From Sneathiella sp. HT1-7 (lineage in GTDB: Bacteria; Pseudomonadota; Alphaproteobacteria; Sneathiellales; Sneathiellaceae), in the NCBI RefSeq assembly GCF_020731145.1, contig NZ_JAJFZN010000002.1, positions 496,001-560,000 on the forward strand: 64,000 nt of DNA. The letters are read 5' to 3'. A program made the translations under genes and the position numbers. Below the pieces are notes generated by a model. That model saw nothing but the letters and a program-made list of their open reading frames with translations. It made no database searches and was not told the origin of the DNA. Shown here one piece after another: positions 17,359 through 25,971 of this stretch; the first letter of the stretch is position 1, and each line of letters begins with the position of its first letter.

Positions 17359-18630
17359 ATGAAAACCGACCCTTTCTGGTGGGATGCCGCAAGGCCGGAA
17401 CCCACCGGCACAGTGTTGCCGGACGGCGTCAGTGATGTGCTGATCATCGGCGGCGGCTATACGGGGCTGTCGGCGGCGCTCACTCTTGCCAAAAAGGGAC
17501 AGAAGGTCACGGTTCTTGATGCGGAAATGCCGGGATATGGTGCCAGCGGACGCAATGGCGGCATGATCGGCAATTTACTCAAACCTGGGCTTTCCGGCCT
17601 GATCAACAGCTATGGCGCGGAAAAAGGCTGTGCCATTTATAAGGAAGCGTTGGCTTCCGTTGATTTTATTGCAGAGCGGATTAATGAGGAGGGGATCGAC
17701 TGCGATCTAGCACTGACCGGCCGCTTTTACCCCGCCGTGCTTGAGAAACATTATCGCCGCATGAGCCACGATTTTGAGGTTCGGCAAAAATATCTCGATA
17801 TTCCCGAAGAGATGGTCGGGGCGAATGATTATGGAGAGGATGTCGATAGTGCCGGATATAAGGGCGGGCTTAGGCAGCATCATACGGGCGGGTTACATCC
17901 GGCGAAATATGTGACGGGCCTGACGAATGCCGCAATGCGGGCCGGGGCGCAGATCATTGCGCCGCTCCGGGCGGAAGAAGTTACAAAAAAACCAACAGGC
18001 TTTGCGGTCCGCACCGCGCGAGGTGAACTGGCGGCGCGGGCGTTGCTGATCGCTACCAATGGCTATGGCGGCGGGCTCCTTCCCTATATACAGAAACGTG
18101 TTTTCCCGGTCGGGAGCACCATGATCGCGACCGAGGAACTTTCCGAGAATCTGGTCGCTAGCCTGTTTCCGACAAAACGGATGATTACGGATACGCGCAA
18201 GATGCTGAGCTACTACCGTCCCTCACCAGATGGACGCAGGGTGCTGCTTGGTGCGCGTCCGACCATCTTTCCCGCCACTCCGGAGGTGCAGGCCCGCTCC
18301 CTCAAAAAGGCGCTGGATCAGATATTTCCGGCGCTCCGGTCGACGGCGGTCAGCCATGTCTGGTCCGGTAATGTCGCCTATGACTTTGCCGCCATGCCGA
18401 CGATCGGGGAGCATGAAGGTATTTTCTACGCCATGGGTTATTGCGGCTCGGGCGTGGCGATGTCGGGTTATTTCGGACATAAGGCTGCGCTTAAAATTCT
18501 CGGTGATCCGGACGGGGAGACAGCCTTTGACGGCTTGCCGCTGGAGGATCGTTTCTATTATAACGGCAGGCCCTGGTTCCTGCCTGTCGCCATGATGGGC
18601 TACCGCGTCCGCGATTATTTTGGTTTCTGA
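17359..18630 (+). CDS. FAD-dependent amine/amino acid oxidase (DAO family)
   Basis: A 423-residue flavoprotein of the DadA/PuuB type. FAD fold DVLIIGGGYTGLSAALTLAKKG near 28-49 (first part DVLIIGGGYTGLS); GASGRNGGMIG near 62 is the flavin-contacting block of gamma-glutamylputrescine- and glycine-oxidase-like enzymes; GYCGSGVAMSGY near 365 is the C-terminal FAD contact. The start ATG 17359 has a GGAG site; an in-frame TTG at 17341 is rejected. It overlaps the MATE gene by one base. Substrate not determinable; polyamine-derived amines or N-methyl amino acids are the usual ones. Confidence 0.87.
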   Translation: MKTDPFWWDAARPEPTGTVLPDGVSDVLIIGGGYTGLSAALTLAKKGQKVTVLDAEMPGYGASGRNGGMIGNLLKPGLSGLINSYGAEKGCAIYKEALASVDFIAERINEEGIDCDLALTGRFYPAVLEKHYRRMSHDFEVRQKYLDIPEEMVGANDYGEDVDSAGYKGGLRQHHTGGLHPAKYVTGLTNAAMRAGAQIIAPLRAEEVTKKPTGFAVRTARGELAARALLIATNGYGGGLLPYIQKRVFPVGSTMIATEELSENLVASLFPTKRMITDTRKMLSYYRPSPDGRRVLLGARPTIFPATPEVQARSLKKALDQIFPALRSTAVSHVWSGNVAYDFAAMPTIGEHEGIFYAMGYCGSGVAMSGYFGHKAALKILGDPDGETAFDGLPLEDRFYYNGRPWFLPVAMMGYRVRDYFGF

Positions 18631-19958
18631 TGACAGTATCCGCTTTTTTCTCCCTGCCGAGCCACCGCGAGACATGGCGTCTGGTTTGGCCGATTATCCT
18701 GTCCAATTCCTCCGTTCCGCTGCTGGGGGCCGTGGATACCGCCGTTGTCGGCCATCTGCCCGAGGCCCATTATATTGGCTCGGTCGCCATAGGCGCGCTT
18801 ATTTTCAGCTTCCTCTATTGGGGGTTCGGGTTTCTCCGTATGGGGACGACGGGATTTGTTGCCCAGGCCTCCGGTGAGGGGGATGCGACGGAAATCCGCT
18901 CGGTCCTCGCGCGGGCGATCATCCTTTCTACGATCATCGCCGTCGTTGTCCTGCTTATACAGGGATTGGTCCTGTGGCTGTCGCTTTTGATGATCGAAGG
19001 TTCGCCCCTCGTTGAGGGCGGGGCGGCGGATTATTTCTATGTCCGAATCTGGGGTGCGCCGGCGGTTCTTGCCAATTATGCGTTGATGGGGTTCTTTATC
19101 GGCATCCGCAATACGAAAGCGGCGCTCACCGTTCAGATATTCATGAACGGCCTGAATATCATTCTCGACTTGATCTTTGTTATCGGTTTTGGCTGGAATG
19201 TCATCGGTGTCGCGGCGGCGACGGCGATTTCAGAATCCCTGGCGCTTCTGCTGGGGCTCTATATCGTCCGGCGGGAACTTGCGCAGATTGGTGGTGTATG
19301 GAAACGCTCAGCGATCCTGTCCCTTGCCAAGATGGGACGGCTTCTGGCTGTCAATCTTGATATTTTCATCCGCACCATTCTGTTGATCTTCGCCTTCGCC
19401 TATTTCACCGCCCAAGCCGCGAAAGAGGGGGATGTCACGCTGGCGGCCGTCGCGGTGCTGATGAATTTCATCCATTTCATGGCCTTCGGTCTGGACGGCT
19501 TCGCTTTCGCGGCGGAGGGGATGATCGGTACGGCCATCGGGGCGAAGCGGCCTGACAAGCTGCGGGAGATTGTCTATGTCACCGGATTTTGGGCGCTGAT
19601 CGTTGCCTGCCTTTATGCGCTGGTTTATCTGGTGTTTGGTTCCGCGATTATCGATTTACTTACTGGCATTGATGATGTGCGCGCGCGCGCGAATGAGTTT
19701 CTTCCTTGGCTCATTTTCATGCCGCTGGTTGCTATCTGGTCCTATCAGATCGACGGTATTTTCATCGGCGCGGTGCAGTCGAAGGAGATGCGCAATGGCA
19801 TGATCATTTCCTTCATTGCCTATATGGCGGCGATGCATGTTTTTGGCGAGCAGTGGGGGACGCAGGGGCTCTGGGGGGCGCTGGTCGTGTTCTTCGTTGT
19901 TCGGGCCGTGACGCTGGCCGTCGTCTATCCGCGCGTGGAACGGCGGGCGAGGGCCTGA
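18630..19958 (+). CDS. MATE family efflux transporter (DinF-like)
   Basis: A 442-residue, twelve-segment membrane protein of the multidrug and toxic compound extrusion family. The N-terminal half opens with WPIILSNSSVPLLGAVDTAVVGHL near 16-39 and the second half repeats it near 245-270 (FTAQAAKEGDVTLAAVAVL); the layout matches the DinF subgroup. It would export cationic or other small molecules using a Na+ or H+ gradient. Translational coupling to the flavin oxidase (TGATG) suggests that substrate or product of that enzyme is exported, but this is inference. Confidence 0.9.
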   Translation: MTVSAFFSLPSHRETWRLVWPIILSNSSVPLLGAVDTAVVGHLPEAHYIGSVAIGALIFSFLYWGFGFLRMGTTGFVAQASGEGDATEIRSVLARAIILSTIIAVVVLLIQGLVLWLSLLMIEGSPLVEGGAADYFYVRIWGAPAVLANYALMGFFIGIRNTKAALTVQIFMNGLNIILDLIFVIGFGWNVIGVAAATAISESLALLLGLYIVRRELAQIGGVWKRSAILSLAKMGRLLAVNLDIFIRTILLIFAFAYFTAQAAKEGDVTLAAVAVLMNFIHFMAFGLDGFAFAAEGMIGTAIGAKRPDKLREIVYVTGFWALIVACLYALVYLVFGSAIIDLLTGIDDVRARANEFLPWLIFMPLVAIWSYQIDGIFIGAVQSKEMRNGMIISFIAYMAAMHVFGEQWGTQGLWGALVVFFVVRAVTLAVVYPRVERRARA

Positions 19959-19964
19959 GCGCTA

Positions 19965-21005
19965 TTACTTTGCCTGACCGGTCAGACGCCGCTCGATTGC
20001 GGAGAATGCCATAGGCACCAGCGCGATGATCAGGCTGATCCGGATAACATGCATGGTGGAGACGAAGGCAACGTCAATCCCAAGGGCGAGGGCGACCAGT
20101 GACATCTCCGCAAGGCCACCGGGGCTGAGGGCGAGAATTATTCCAGGAATACTAACGCCGATGGTCTCGGCAAAGAAATAGGCGAAGATGGCGGCAATCA
20201 GAACCATCAAGGTGGTTGAGGCGAAGCTGAGCCCGATGACATGCCGGATGTCGCGAAAACGGGTGCCAAGAAAACGCGCGCCAATCGCTGTTCCAATCAC
20301 CAATTGCGACGCATAGACAAGTATCATCGGGGGCGAAACGTCCGTTATCCCGGCCATTTGAAAGGCTGCCGTCGCCAACAGAGGTCCCATCAGGTGATAG
20401 GCAGGCAGGCGGCATAGATAGCCGCCACCATAGCCGATCAGCGTCGCAACGAGCAGCCAGCCGTCCCCTGCAATATCCTGAATTGAGCCGAACAGTGACA
20501 CGGTCTGGGCCGTCCCTTCCAATGTGACCCCATAGCGGAAGATCATCGGAACAGTCATCACCAGGATCAGGATGCGTGATGCATGAATCAGCGCGATTGT
20601 CGGGCCATGGCCGCCCTTCGCCTCACCAACTTCATACATGACGTTTAGACCGCCGGGAGCCGCGGAGAAGTAGGCAGTGGTGGGATCAAATTTACCCACA
20701 CGGCGATAGAAGATATAGACCAGCGCCATCGATATCACGACGCTCACTACAAGGAGGAGGAGCCCGCCGCTCCAACGGCCCATGGTGGTAAATGTCTCTG
20801 TTGTAAAGCCACTGCCAAGCATGACGCCGAGGATTGCGGTCATTATTTTACGTAAGGTTCCATTTACCGCGAGATTGAAACCGCGCAGCGCCGCGATAGT
20901 GGAGAACACCATCGAGCCCAGCATCCAGGCGAGCGGGAGATCGGCAATAAAAAAGAGGGCCCCGCCAATCCCGCCGATGAGGAGTGCAGTAGCAGTACGT
21001 TTCAC
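19965..21005 (-). CDS. AbrB-family membrane protein (ammonia monooxygenase-like)
   Basis: A 346-residue integral membrane protein of the AbrB/PF05145 family, often mis-named transcriptional regulator or ammonia monooxygenase. Two homologous halves are visible: the first opens LIGGIGGALFFIADLPLAWMLG, the second near 180-205 repeats LLVATLIGYGGGYLCRLPAYHLMGPLL; both keep the G-P/W-x-LG pattern of the repeat. About ten membrane segments. ISMALVYIFYRRVGKFDPTTAYFSAAPGG (part near 90) and ALSPGGLAEMSL near 265 are the family's paired motifs. Function unknown, probably transport. It follows the threonine-synthase-like gene by one base. Confidence 0.85.
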   Translation of the reverse strand: MKRTATALLIGGIGGALFFIADLPLAWMLGSMVFSTIAALRGFNLAVNGTLRKIMTAILGVMLGSGFTTETFTTMGRWSGGLLLLVVSVVISMALVYIFYRRVGKFDPTTAYFSAAPGGLNVMYEVGEAKGGHGPTIALIHASRILILVMTVPMIFRYGVTLEGTAQTVSLFGSIQDIAGDGWLLVATLIGYGGGYLCRLPAYHLMGPLLATAAFQMAGITDVSPPMILVYASQLVIGTAIGARFLGTRFRDIRHVIGLSFASTTLMVLIAAIFAYFFAETIGVSIPGIILALSPGGLAEMSLVALALGIDVAFVSTMHVIRISLIIALVPMAFSAIERRLTGQAK

Positions 21006-21006
21006 G

Positions 21007-22230
21007 TCAGTTCTGCCCCATCGCGCTGTAATCGATTGCTTTGTTCCGGTTGAGCGATGTTCCGGCTTTCGGCATCGGATATTTCAATCCCGTTGCACAA
21101 TTAAACAGGACGGTATTGTCGGTATCCGAAACAAGACCTTTGGCGCGCGCAAGCTGATAGGCGGCATAGGTTGCAGCTCCTTCCGGACAGAGAAGAAGGC
21201 CGTCTCTCCCGGCAACGGTGGCGCGTGCATCTTCGATTGCGGCATCGGACACGGCAATCGCGGCGCCGCCACTTGCCCGGACGGCGCGCAGTATCAGGAA
21301 GTCGCCGATGGCCGCCGGAACCCGTATCCCCGCGGCCACGGTATGCGCATCCTCCCACAGCTCGGCATGTTCCTTGCCCTCTTCATAGGCCCGCACGATC
21401 GGCGCGCAGCCTTCTGCCTGAACAGCGAACATCTTGGGTCTTTTTGAGCCGATCCAGCCGATTGCCTCCAACTCGTCAAAGGCTTTCCACATACCGATCA
21501 ATCCCGTGCCGCCTCCGGTGGGGTAGAAAATGGCATCCGGCAATTCCCAATTAAACTGTTCTGCAAGTTCCAGCCCCATGGTTTTCTTGCCTTCAATGCG
21601 GTATGGCTCCTTTAGGGTGGAGACATCAAACCACCCCGTTGCAGCCTTTCCCTCCCCAACAATCTTTCCGCAGTCGTTGATCAACCCGTTGACGCGAAAC
21701 AGGTTTGCTCCTTGAAGGCCTGTTTCCGACATATTGATTTCCGGTGTGTCGGACGGACAGAAAATATAGCTTTCCATCCCTGCGCGTGCGGCATATGCGC
21801 TTAGGGCAGCGCCGGCATTTCCATTCGTCGGCATGGCCGTTTTGCGGACGCCGAGTTCCTTGGCCATACTGACCGCCATAACAAGGCCGCGGGCCTTGAA
21901 GGAACCCGTCGGCAGGCGGCTTTCATCTTTGACATAGAGGGGCGCGTCGCCGGAAAGGGATATCAGCGGTGTGGTAATCTCTCCCAAAGAGACAATATTT
22001 TCTGTCCGCCGAACGGGAAGAAATTCACGGTATCTCCAAATATCCTGTGGGCGGGTTGCGAGGGTTTCCTTGGTGAGTGCTTCCTTCAGCTTTGCAAGGT
22101 CATATCGCACAAGAAGTGGCCAGCCATCGTCTGACAGGTTATGGAGCGTGTCAGCGGGGTAGATCTTCCCGGTCATGCTGCATTCAAGATGAGAAACAAA
22201 GGTTGGGCGGTCTGCAGTCAGATTGTTCAT
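21007..22230 (-). CDS. Threonine synthase-like PLP enzyme
   Basis: A 407-residue fold-type II PLP enzyme of the threonine synthase/TrpB superfamily. The PLP lysine is in PTGSFKARG near 105; the phosphate-binding glycine loop FYPTGGGTGLIG near 236; SPTL-like PTNGNAGAALSAYAA near 127. An N-terminal segment resembles a small zinc-ribbon-less leader (HLECSMTGKIYPAD) as in archaeal-type ThrC. I chose the ATG at 22230 rather than the TTG six codons upstream. It could be true threonine synthase or a paralogue that acts on another phosphorylated or small amino acid (cysteate synthase-like). The neighbours are not threonine genes, which favours a side role. Confidence 0.8.
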   Translation of the reverse strand: MNNLTADRPTFVSHLECSMTGKIYPADTLHNLSDDGWPLLVRYDLAKLKEALTKETLATRPQDIWRYREFLPVRRTENIVSLGEITTPLISLSGDAPLYVKDESRLPTGSFKARGLVMAVSMAKELGVRKTAMPTNGNAGAALSAYAARAGMESYIFCPSDTPEINMSETGLQGANLFRVNGLINDCGKIVGEGKAATGWFDVSTLKEPYRIEGKKTMGLELAEQFNWELPDAIFYPTGGGTGLIGMWKAFDELEAIGWIGSKRPKMFAVQAEGCAPIVRAYEEGKEHAELWEDAHTVAAGIRVPAAIGDFLILRAVRASGGAAIAVSDAAIEDARATVAGRDGLLLCPEGAATYAAYQLARAKGLVSDTDNTVLFNCATGLKYPMPKAGTSLNRNKAIDYSAMGQN

Positions 22231-22234
22231 TATG

Positions 22235-22963
22235 TTACACCTGTTCAAGGAGTGTTGTCATGCCGAGATGGTCAAATACTTGGGCGTGCTGGGCAAGGAG
22301 GGAGGTTCTCTTCGCCCTGATGTTTGCATCCGTTATATTTTGCCGGATAAAATCATGAAGGTCCATTCCGGGCGCGAGGGAATCGCGAAGATGGGACTGA
22401 AGGGCCTGTTGATCCAGAATCGGGAAGGGTGCCCCCTCACAACCAATGCCGCCGAGTATGACTGGCGACCCGTCCAAAAGCAGGCTTCCATGGAGGCTGA
22501 TATAAGCGTGGACGGTGTCGATGGTTCCATGCTGCGTACAAGATATATCGATCCCATCCATCCTGACGAAGCGGTAGTTCTGCCCAATGGCTTCGGTTTC
22601 GTGCATACGGGTGAGTTCTTGCTCGTTCAGCCAGGTGATATGGGCATTTGTGATAGCACCCGGAGCGGCGTGCAGGGCCGCGGCGACCGATCCGTATCCG
22701 GAAAAATGCGCCGAATAGCTGCAGCAGATGTCATGGAGTTTCGCCGCCGTCACCGGAATATGAAGATCTGGCGACGTGCCGTATTTACGGAGCAGCTGTA
22801 CCGGCGATCCGTTGGAGCCGCAAGCAAGCACCGGTATTCTCCCGCCAAAATCTGTCTCCGGCGGTAGGTCTTGTGCCGCGCCGCCGGAAAAGAGGAAGGA
22901 GCCCGCGGGCCTCGGATAGGGATAGCCGAGGGCGCGGGCGATATCGTCGGGAAGAGGGGGCAC
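22235..22963 (-). CDS. Unknown protein with gamma-glutamylcyclotransferase-like start
   Basis: A 242-residue protein of unknown function, GTG start at 22963. The segment RIPVLACGSNGSPVQLLRKYG (near 42-62) resembles the YGSN-type loop that begins gamma-glutamylcyclotransferase-fold proteins, but the rest does not match well. No signal or membrane segment. Many His, Cys and short polar motifs (CCSYSAHFSGYGSVAAALHA). It lies between the SDR gene (9 bases upstream on the transcript) and the threonine-synthase-like gene (4 bases downstream), so all four genes 23740-19965 form one probable operon. Confidence 0.65.
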   Translation of the reverse strand: MPPLPDDIARALGYPYPRPAGSFLFSGGAAQDLPPETDFGGRIPVLACGSNGSPVQLLRKYGTSPDLHIPVTAAKLHDICCSYSAHFSGYGSVAAALHAAPGAITNAHITWLNEQELTRMHETEAIGQNYRFVRMDGIDISCTQHGTIDTVHAYISLHGSLLLDGSPVILGGIGCEGAPFPILDQQALQSHLRDSLAPGMDLHDFIRQNITDANIRAKRTSLLAQHAQVFDHLGMTTLLEQV

Positions 22964-22972
22964 CAGCGCGGA

Positions 22973-23740
22973 TTAGGCGCCCAGATGCATGCCGCCGTCG
23001 ACGATGACAATTTCGCCGGTGATCATGTGGCCACCTTCGGTAAAGCAAAGAACAGCGTCGGCAATATCCTCCGGCTGGCAGACGGCTTTCAGCGGTACAT
23101 CGCGGACCAGCTTCTTTTTGTAGGCGTCATATTTATCCTCGCCATAACCCTGCAAGAGCCAGCGGGTTTCAATAAAGCCGGGGCAGATGGAATTGACGCG
23201 GATTTCCGGTCCCATCGTCCGGGCGAGGGCCTTGGTCATCGAGTTAAGCGCCCCCTTAGAGGCGACATAGGCGATGCTGGAGCCGATGCCGTTTGTTCCG
23301 GCGACGGAGGATATCATGACGATCGAGCCCTTGCCGGTTTTCTTCATATAGGGAGCGACGGCGCGGGACATCTGGAACGGTCCGATGGTGTTGACGCTGT
23401 AGATATCATGGAAATCATCGGCGCTCAGCCCGTCGAGATCGCTATGGGCGACGAATTTCGTCTTACCCGCATTGTTGACCAGCACGTCGAGCCGACCCCA
23501 TTTTTCCGCCGCGGCCTTGGCCATGGCATGGCAGTCGTCGTCCTTGGAAACGTCGCCCTGAAACAAAAGCGTCTCGACGCCCTTGGCGGCGCAGGCTGCT
23601 TCAGTTTCTTCGGCTTCCTTCAGGCTTTTTGTATAGTTGATCACAACATTATAGCCCTTGTCCGCGAGCGCGAGGGCGATCGCGGCCCCTGCGCCTGTGG
23701 CAGATCCGGTAACAATGGCAACTTTATTGGATGGTGACAT
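22973..23740 (-). CDS. Short-chain dehydrogenase/reductase
   Basis: A 255-residue classical SDR. NAD(P)-binding TGSATGAG near 11-18, structural NNAG near 89, catalytic Ser in VMISSVAG near 140 and Y-x3-K in AYVASKGAL near 155-163; C-terminal MITGEIVIVDGGMHLG is FabG-like. It reduces or oxidises a hydroxyl/oxo group with a pyridine nucleotide; the substrate is not readable. First gene of the operon with the unknown protein, the threonine-synthase-like enzyme and the AbrB-family membrane protein. Confidence 0.88.
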   Translation of the reverse strand: MSPSNKVAIVTGSATGAGAAIALALADKGYNVVINYTKSLKEAEETEAACAAKGVETLLFQGDVSKDDDCHAMAKAAAEKWGRLDVLVNNAGKTKFVAHSDLDGLSADDFHDIYSVNTIGPFQMSRAVAPYMKKTGKGSIVMISSVAGTNGIGSSIAYVASKGALNSMTKALARTMGPEIRVNSICPGFIETRWLLQGYGEDKYDAYKKKLVRDVPLKAVCQPEDIADAVLCFTEGGHMITGEIVIVDGGMHLGA

Positions 23741-23826
23741 GATATTTCCCGTTGTTTTTATTTATATCCGGCCGACAGATTACCCAAGTTTGGCCGTGAC
23801 ATAAACGAGAAAATACCAGCCCGCCC

Positions 23827-24252
23827 TTATGCTGTCTTTTTAAAGGCCCCTGTCAGGACTTTGGCGACAACAATGCCCGCGATCATCGCCCCGACAAAGA
23901 CAAAAATCTTCGGGTTGCCATAGGCGAGAGAACTGAGCGCCGGACCGGGACACAGACCGCCGAGACCCCAGCCAAGACCGAAAAGAACGGCGCCAGAGAT
24001 GAGATATTTATCCAGATCCGTCTTAGTGGGCAGCTTGAATTCCTTGCCAAAGAAAGGGGAGGGCTGCTTCAGGATGAAACGGAAAGTGATGACGGTGACA
24101 AGAACGCCGCCGCCCATTACAAAGGCAAGACTCGGGTCCCAGTTGCCTGTCAGATCGAGAAAGCCAATGACCTTGCCGGGGCTGACCATGCCGGAGAGAG
24201 CGAGGCCAAACCCGAATAGAAGGCCGGATATCAGACTGATGATATTGAACAT
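23827..24252 (-). CDS. pmpB: YeeE/YedE-type membrane protein, PmpB-like
   Basis: A 141-residue membrane protein with four hydrophobic segments, matching the shorter PmpB half of the PmpAB pair found in BigR operons (Rhizobiales, Xylella). The N-terminal LISGLLFGFGLALSGMVSPGKVIGF and GWGLGGLCPGPALSSL near 98 are the YeeE/YedE signatures; the latter has the conserved Cys proposed to handle sulfur species. It probably moves thiosulfate or another sulfane-sulfur compound across the inner membrane with PmpA, whose gene ends two bases upstream. Confidence 0.85.
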   Translation of the reverse strand: MFNIISLISGLLFGFGLALSGMVSPGKVIGFLDLTGNWDPSLAFVMGGGVLVTVITFRFILKQPSPFFGKEFKLPTKTDLDKYLISGAVLFGLGWGLGGLCPGPALSSLAYGNPKIFVFVGAMIAGIVVAKVLTGAFKKTA

Positions 24253-24254
24253 GG

Positions 24255-24698
24255 TTAGCCTCCCACTACGGTGCGCATGATGAAAACAGTAACAACCGCG
24301 ACAGCCATGAAAATCATGACAGCGGTCAGGGATCGCAGCGAAAGACGGCCGAGACCGCAGATGCCATGCCCGCTGGTGCAGCCCGCACCGACATAGGTAC
24401 CAGCTCCGACCAGAAGCCCTGCAACGACAAGAAGGGCATAATGAGCATTGTCAGAAAGTTGATAGGGATTGATGTTCAGAAATGACATATCACCACCGAA
24501 GAGAGGATAAGCGGCGGCTCCGACGATGAGCCCGGCAATAAACAGGATCCGCCAGAGAGCGTCATTTGATTGAGGAGGAATTAGGTTAGATAGAATTCCG
24601 CTGATTCCGGCAATCCGGCCCGCCATAAGCAGTAACGTCGCGGCAATCCCGAGGATAATGCCTCCGATCAGTGAACTATAGGGCGTAAAGTTTTCCAT
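24255..24698 (-). CDS. pmpA: YeeE/YedE-type membrane protein, PmpA-like
   Basis: A 147-residue membrane protein, the larger PmpA half. YSSLIGGIILGIAATLLLM near 5-23 is followed by the RIAGISGIL block and by GAGTYVGAGCTSGHGICGLGRLS near 95-115, which carries the cysteines of the YeeE/YedE signature. The frame stays open upstream through the regulator gene, but the real start is the ATG at 24698, one base after the regulator's stop. Part of the bigR-pmpA-pmpB operon. Confidence 0.85.
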   Translation of the reverse strand: MENFTPYSSLIGGIILGIAATLLLMAGRIAGISGILSNLIPPQSNDALWRILFIAGLIVGAAAYPLFGGDMSFLNINPYQLSDNAHYALLVVAGLLVGAGTYVGAGCTSGHGICGLGRLSLRSLTAVMIFMAVAVVTVFIMRTVVGG

Positions 24699-24699
24699 T

Positions 24700-25014
24700 T
24701 CAGAATTGTCCTTGTCTGTCTGTCTTACAATATAGCGCGTACAGAACGGAAATGACCTGTCTGGCCTCGTCTCCGTCGAGAGAGTAAAAAATTGTTTGAC
24801 CCTCACGTCGGGTCTGTACAAACCCATCCTTTCGGAGCAGGGCAAGTTGTTGTGATACAGAAGAGGAGCGCATATCCAGTGCCTCCGCCAATTCATTGAC
24901 TGAGATCTCTCCCTCACTCATCCGGCAGAGCAGCAATAGCCGGGTTTCACTCGACAAGGCCTTCATCAGGTTGCTGGCACGGGAGGCGGAATGTTTCATA
25001 TCTTTAATCTTCAT
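24700..25014 (-). CDS. bigR: BigR-like ArsR-family regulator
   Basis: A 104-residue winged-helix repressor of the BigR/SqrR branch of the ArsR family. In Xylella and Rhodobacter these proteins sense persulfides through two Cys, and derepress sulfide-detoxifying genes. Here Cys residues lie in LLLLCRMSEG (near 34) and near the end (ALYCKTD), at the expected places for the dithiol switch. The recognition helix is RSSSVSQQLALLRKDG. The start is ATG 25014; a longer in-frame reading exists but lacks a ribosome site. It is divergent from the MBL-fold hydrolase gene and likely controls both through the dyads between them. Confidence 0.85.
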   Translation of the reverse strand: MKIKDMKHSASRASNLMKALSSETRLLLLCRMSEGEISVNELAEALDMRSSSVSQQLALLRKDGFVQTRREGQTIFYSLDGDEARQVISVLYALYCKTDRQGQF

Positions 25015-25056
25015 GCTTGTATATCTACGTATATATGAATATATTGTCAAGCATGA
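25011..25056. promoter_or_regulatory. Divergent BigR operator region
   Basis: TCATGCTTG (25011-25019) and CAAGCATGA (25048-25056) are exact 9-bp reverse complements; between them the 28 bases are AT-rich and hold a second dyad, ATATAT-GA-ATATAT (25031-25044). AT-rich dyads of this kind are what BigR-type repressors bind. The ATG of the regulator gene is inside the left arm, so binding would also cover the translation start. Confidence 0.6.
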
Positions 25057-25103
25057 TGAAAAATTACAAAGTAACTTCCTGCGACTTACCCGGAGAGGAG
25101 CGA

Positions 25104-25967
25104 ATGATGAATCCAGATGTAAAGGCATTCTTTCACAAGCCAACGTTTACTGTCAGCTATGTTGTGTCAGATCCGGACAGCCGGAAGGCTATTATTATCG
25201 ATAGTGCACTGGATTACGATAACGCATCCGGGCGGACGGCGACGACAGCGGCCGATGAGGTCATCGATTTTGTAAAGGCGCAGGAACTGGATGTTGAATG
25301 GATACTGGAAACCCATGTCCATGCAGACCATCTGACCGCTGCACCTTATTTACAGGAAAAGCTGGGGGGCATCATCGGAATCGGCGGTGTCGTAAAGGAA
25401 GTCCAGTCGACCTTTAAAAAGGTCTTCAATTGCGGCGACGAAGTTGCGGACGATGGATCACAGTTTCAGCATTTGTTCCAGGATGGTGAGACCGTTGAGG
25501 TTGGCGGTATGACCATCGAAGTGATGGCGACGCCGGGCCACACACCAGCCTGTATCATTTATAAAATCGGCGATGCCGTGTTCGTTGGGGATACATTGTT
25601 TATGCCTGACTTTGGTACGGCTCGGTGTGATTTTCCGGGAGGAGATGCACGGACATTATATCGCTCTATCCAGAAGATTTTTTCCTATCCCCCGGAAACG
25701 CGGCTCTTTATGTGCCATGATTATGGGCCAAATGGTCGGGATTACGCGTGGGAGACATCGGTTGCCGAGCAGCGCGCGAACAATATCCACATCCATGACG
25801 GAATATCAGAAGAAGAGTTCGTGAAAATGCGAACAGAACGCGATGCGACTCTTTCTATGCCGGTGCTGATCTTGCCGTCTATCCAGGTCAATATGCGTGC
25901 CGGGCATTTCCCCGAAGCCGAGGAAAACGGCGTTTCCTATCTGAAGGTCCCGTTAAATGCCCTTTAG
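25104..25967 (+). CDS. blh: Persulfide-dioxygenase-like metallo-hydrolase
   Basis: A 287-residue metallo-beta-lactamase-fold protein of the ETHE1/Blh group, which oxidises glutathione persulfide to sulfite with one iron. Metal motif THVHADHLTAAPYL (near 70) is H-x-H-x-D-H; GHTPACIIYKIG near 140 and GDTLFMPDFG near 161 give the further His and the bridging Asp, and MCHDYGPNGRDYAWET near 206 matches the persulfide-dioxygenase C-terminal His region. The start ATG 25104 follows GGAGAGGAG. Divergent from bigR-pmpAB, so this is a sulfide/persulfide detoxification locus. No sqr gene is in the window. Confidence 0.88.
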   Translation: MMNPDVKAFFHKPTFTVSYVVSDPDSRKAIIIDSALDYDNASGRTATTAADEVIDFVKAQELDVEWILETHVHADHLTAAPYLQEKLGGIIGIGGVVKEVQSTFKKVFNCGDEVADDGSQFQHLFQDGETVEVGGMTIEVMATPGHTPACIIYKIGDAVFVGDTLFMPDFGTARCDFPGGDARTLYRSIQKIFSYPPETRLFMCHDYGPNGRDYAWETSVAEQRANNIHIHDGISEEEFVKMRTERDATLSMPVLILPSIQVNMRAGHFPEAEENGVSYLKVPLNAL

Positions 25968-25971
25968 CGGG

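Noticed and set aside
19974-19985. 12-bp palindrome CTGACCGGTCAG at the tail of the AbrB-type gene
   Set aside because: Inside coding sequence and common by chance in GC-rich DNA; no T tract for a terminator.
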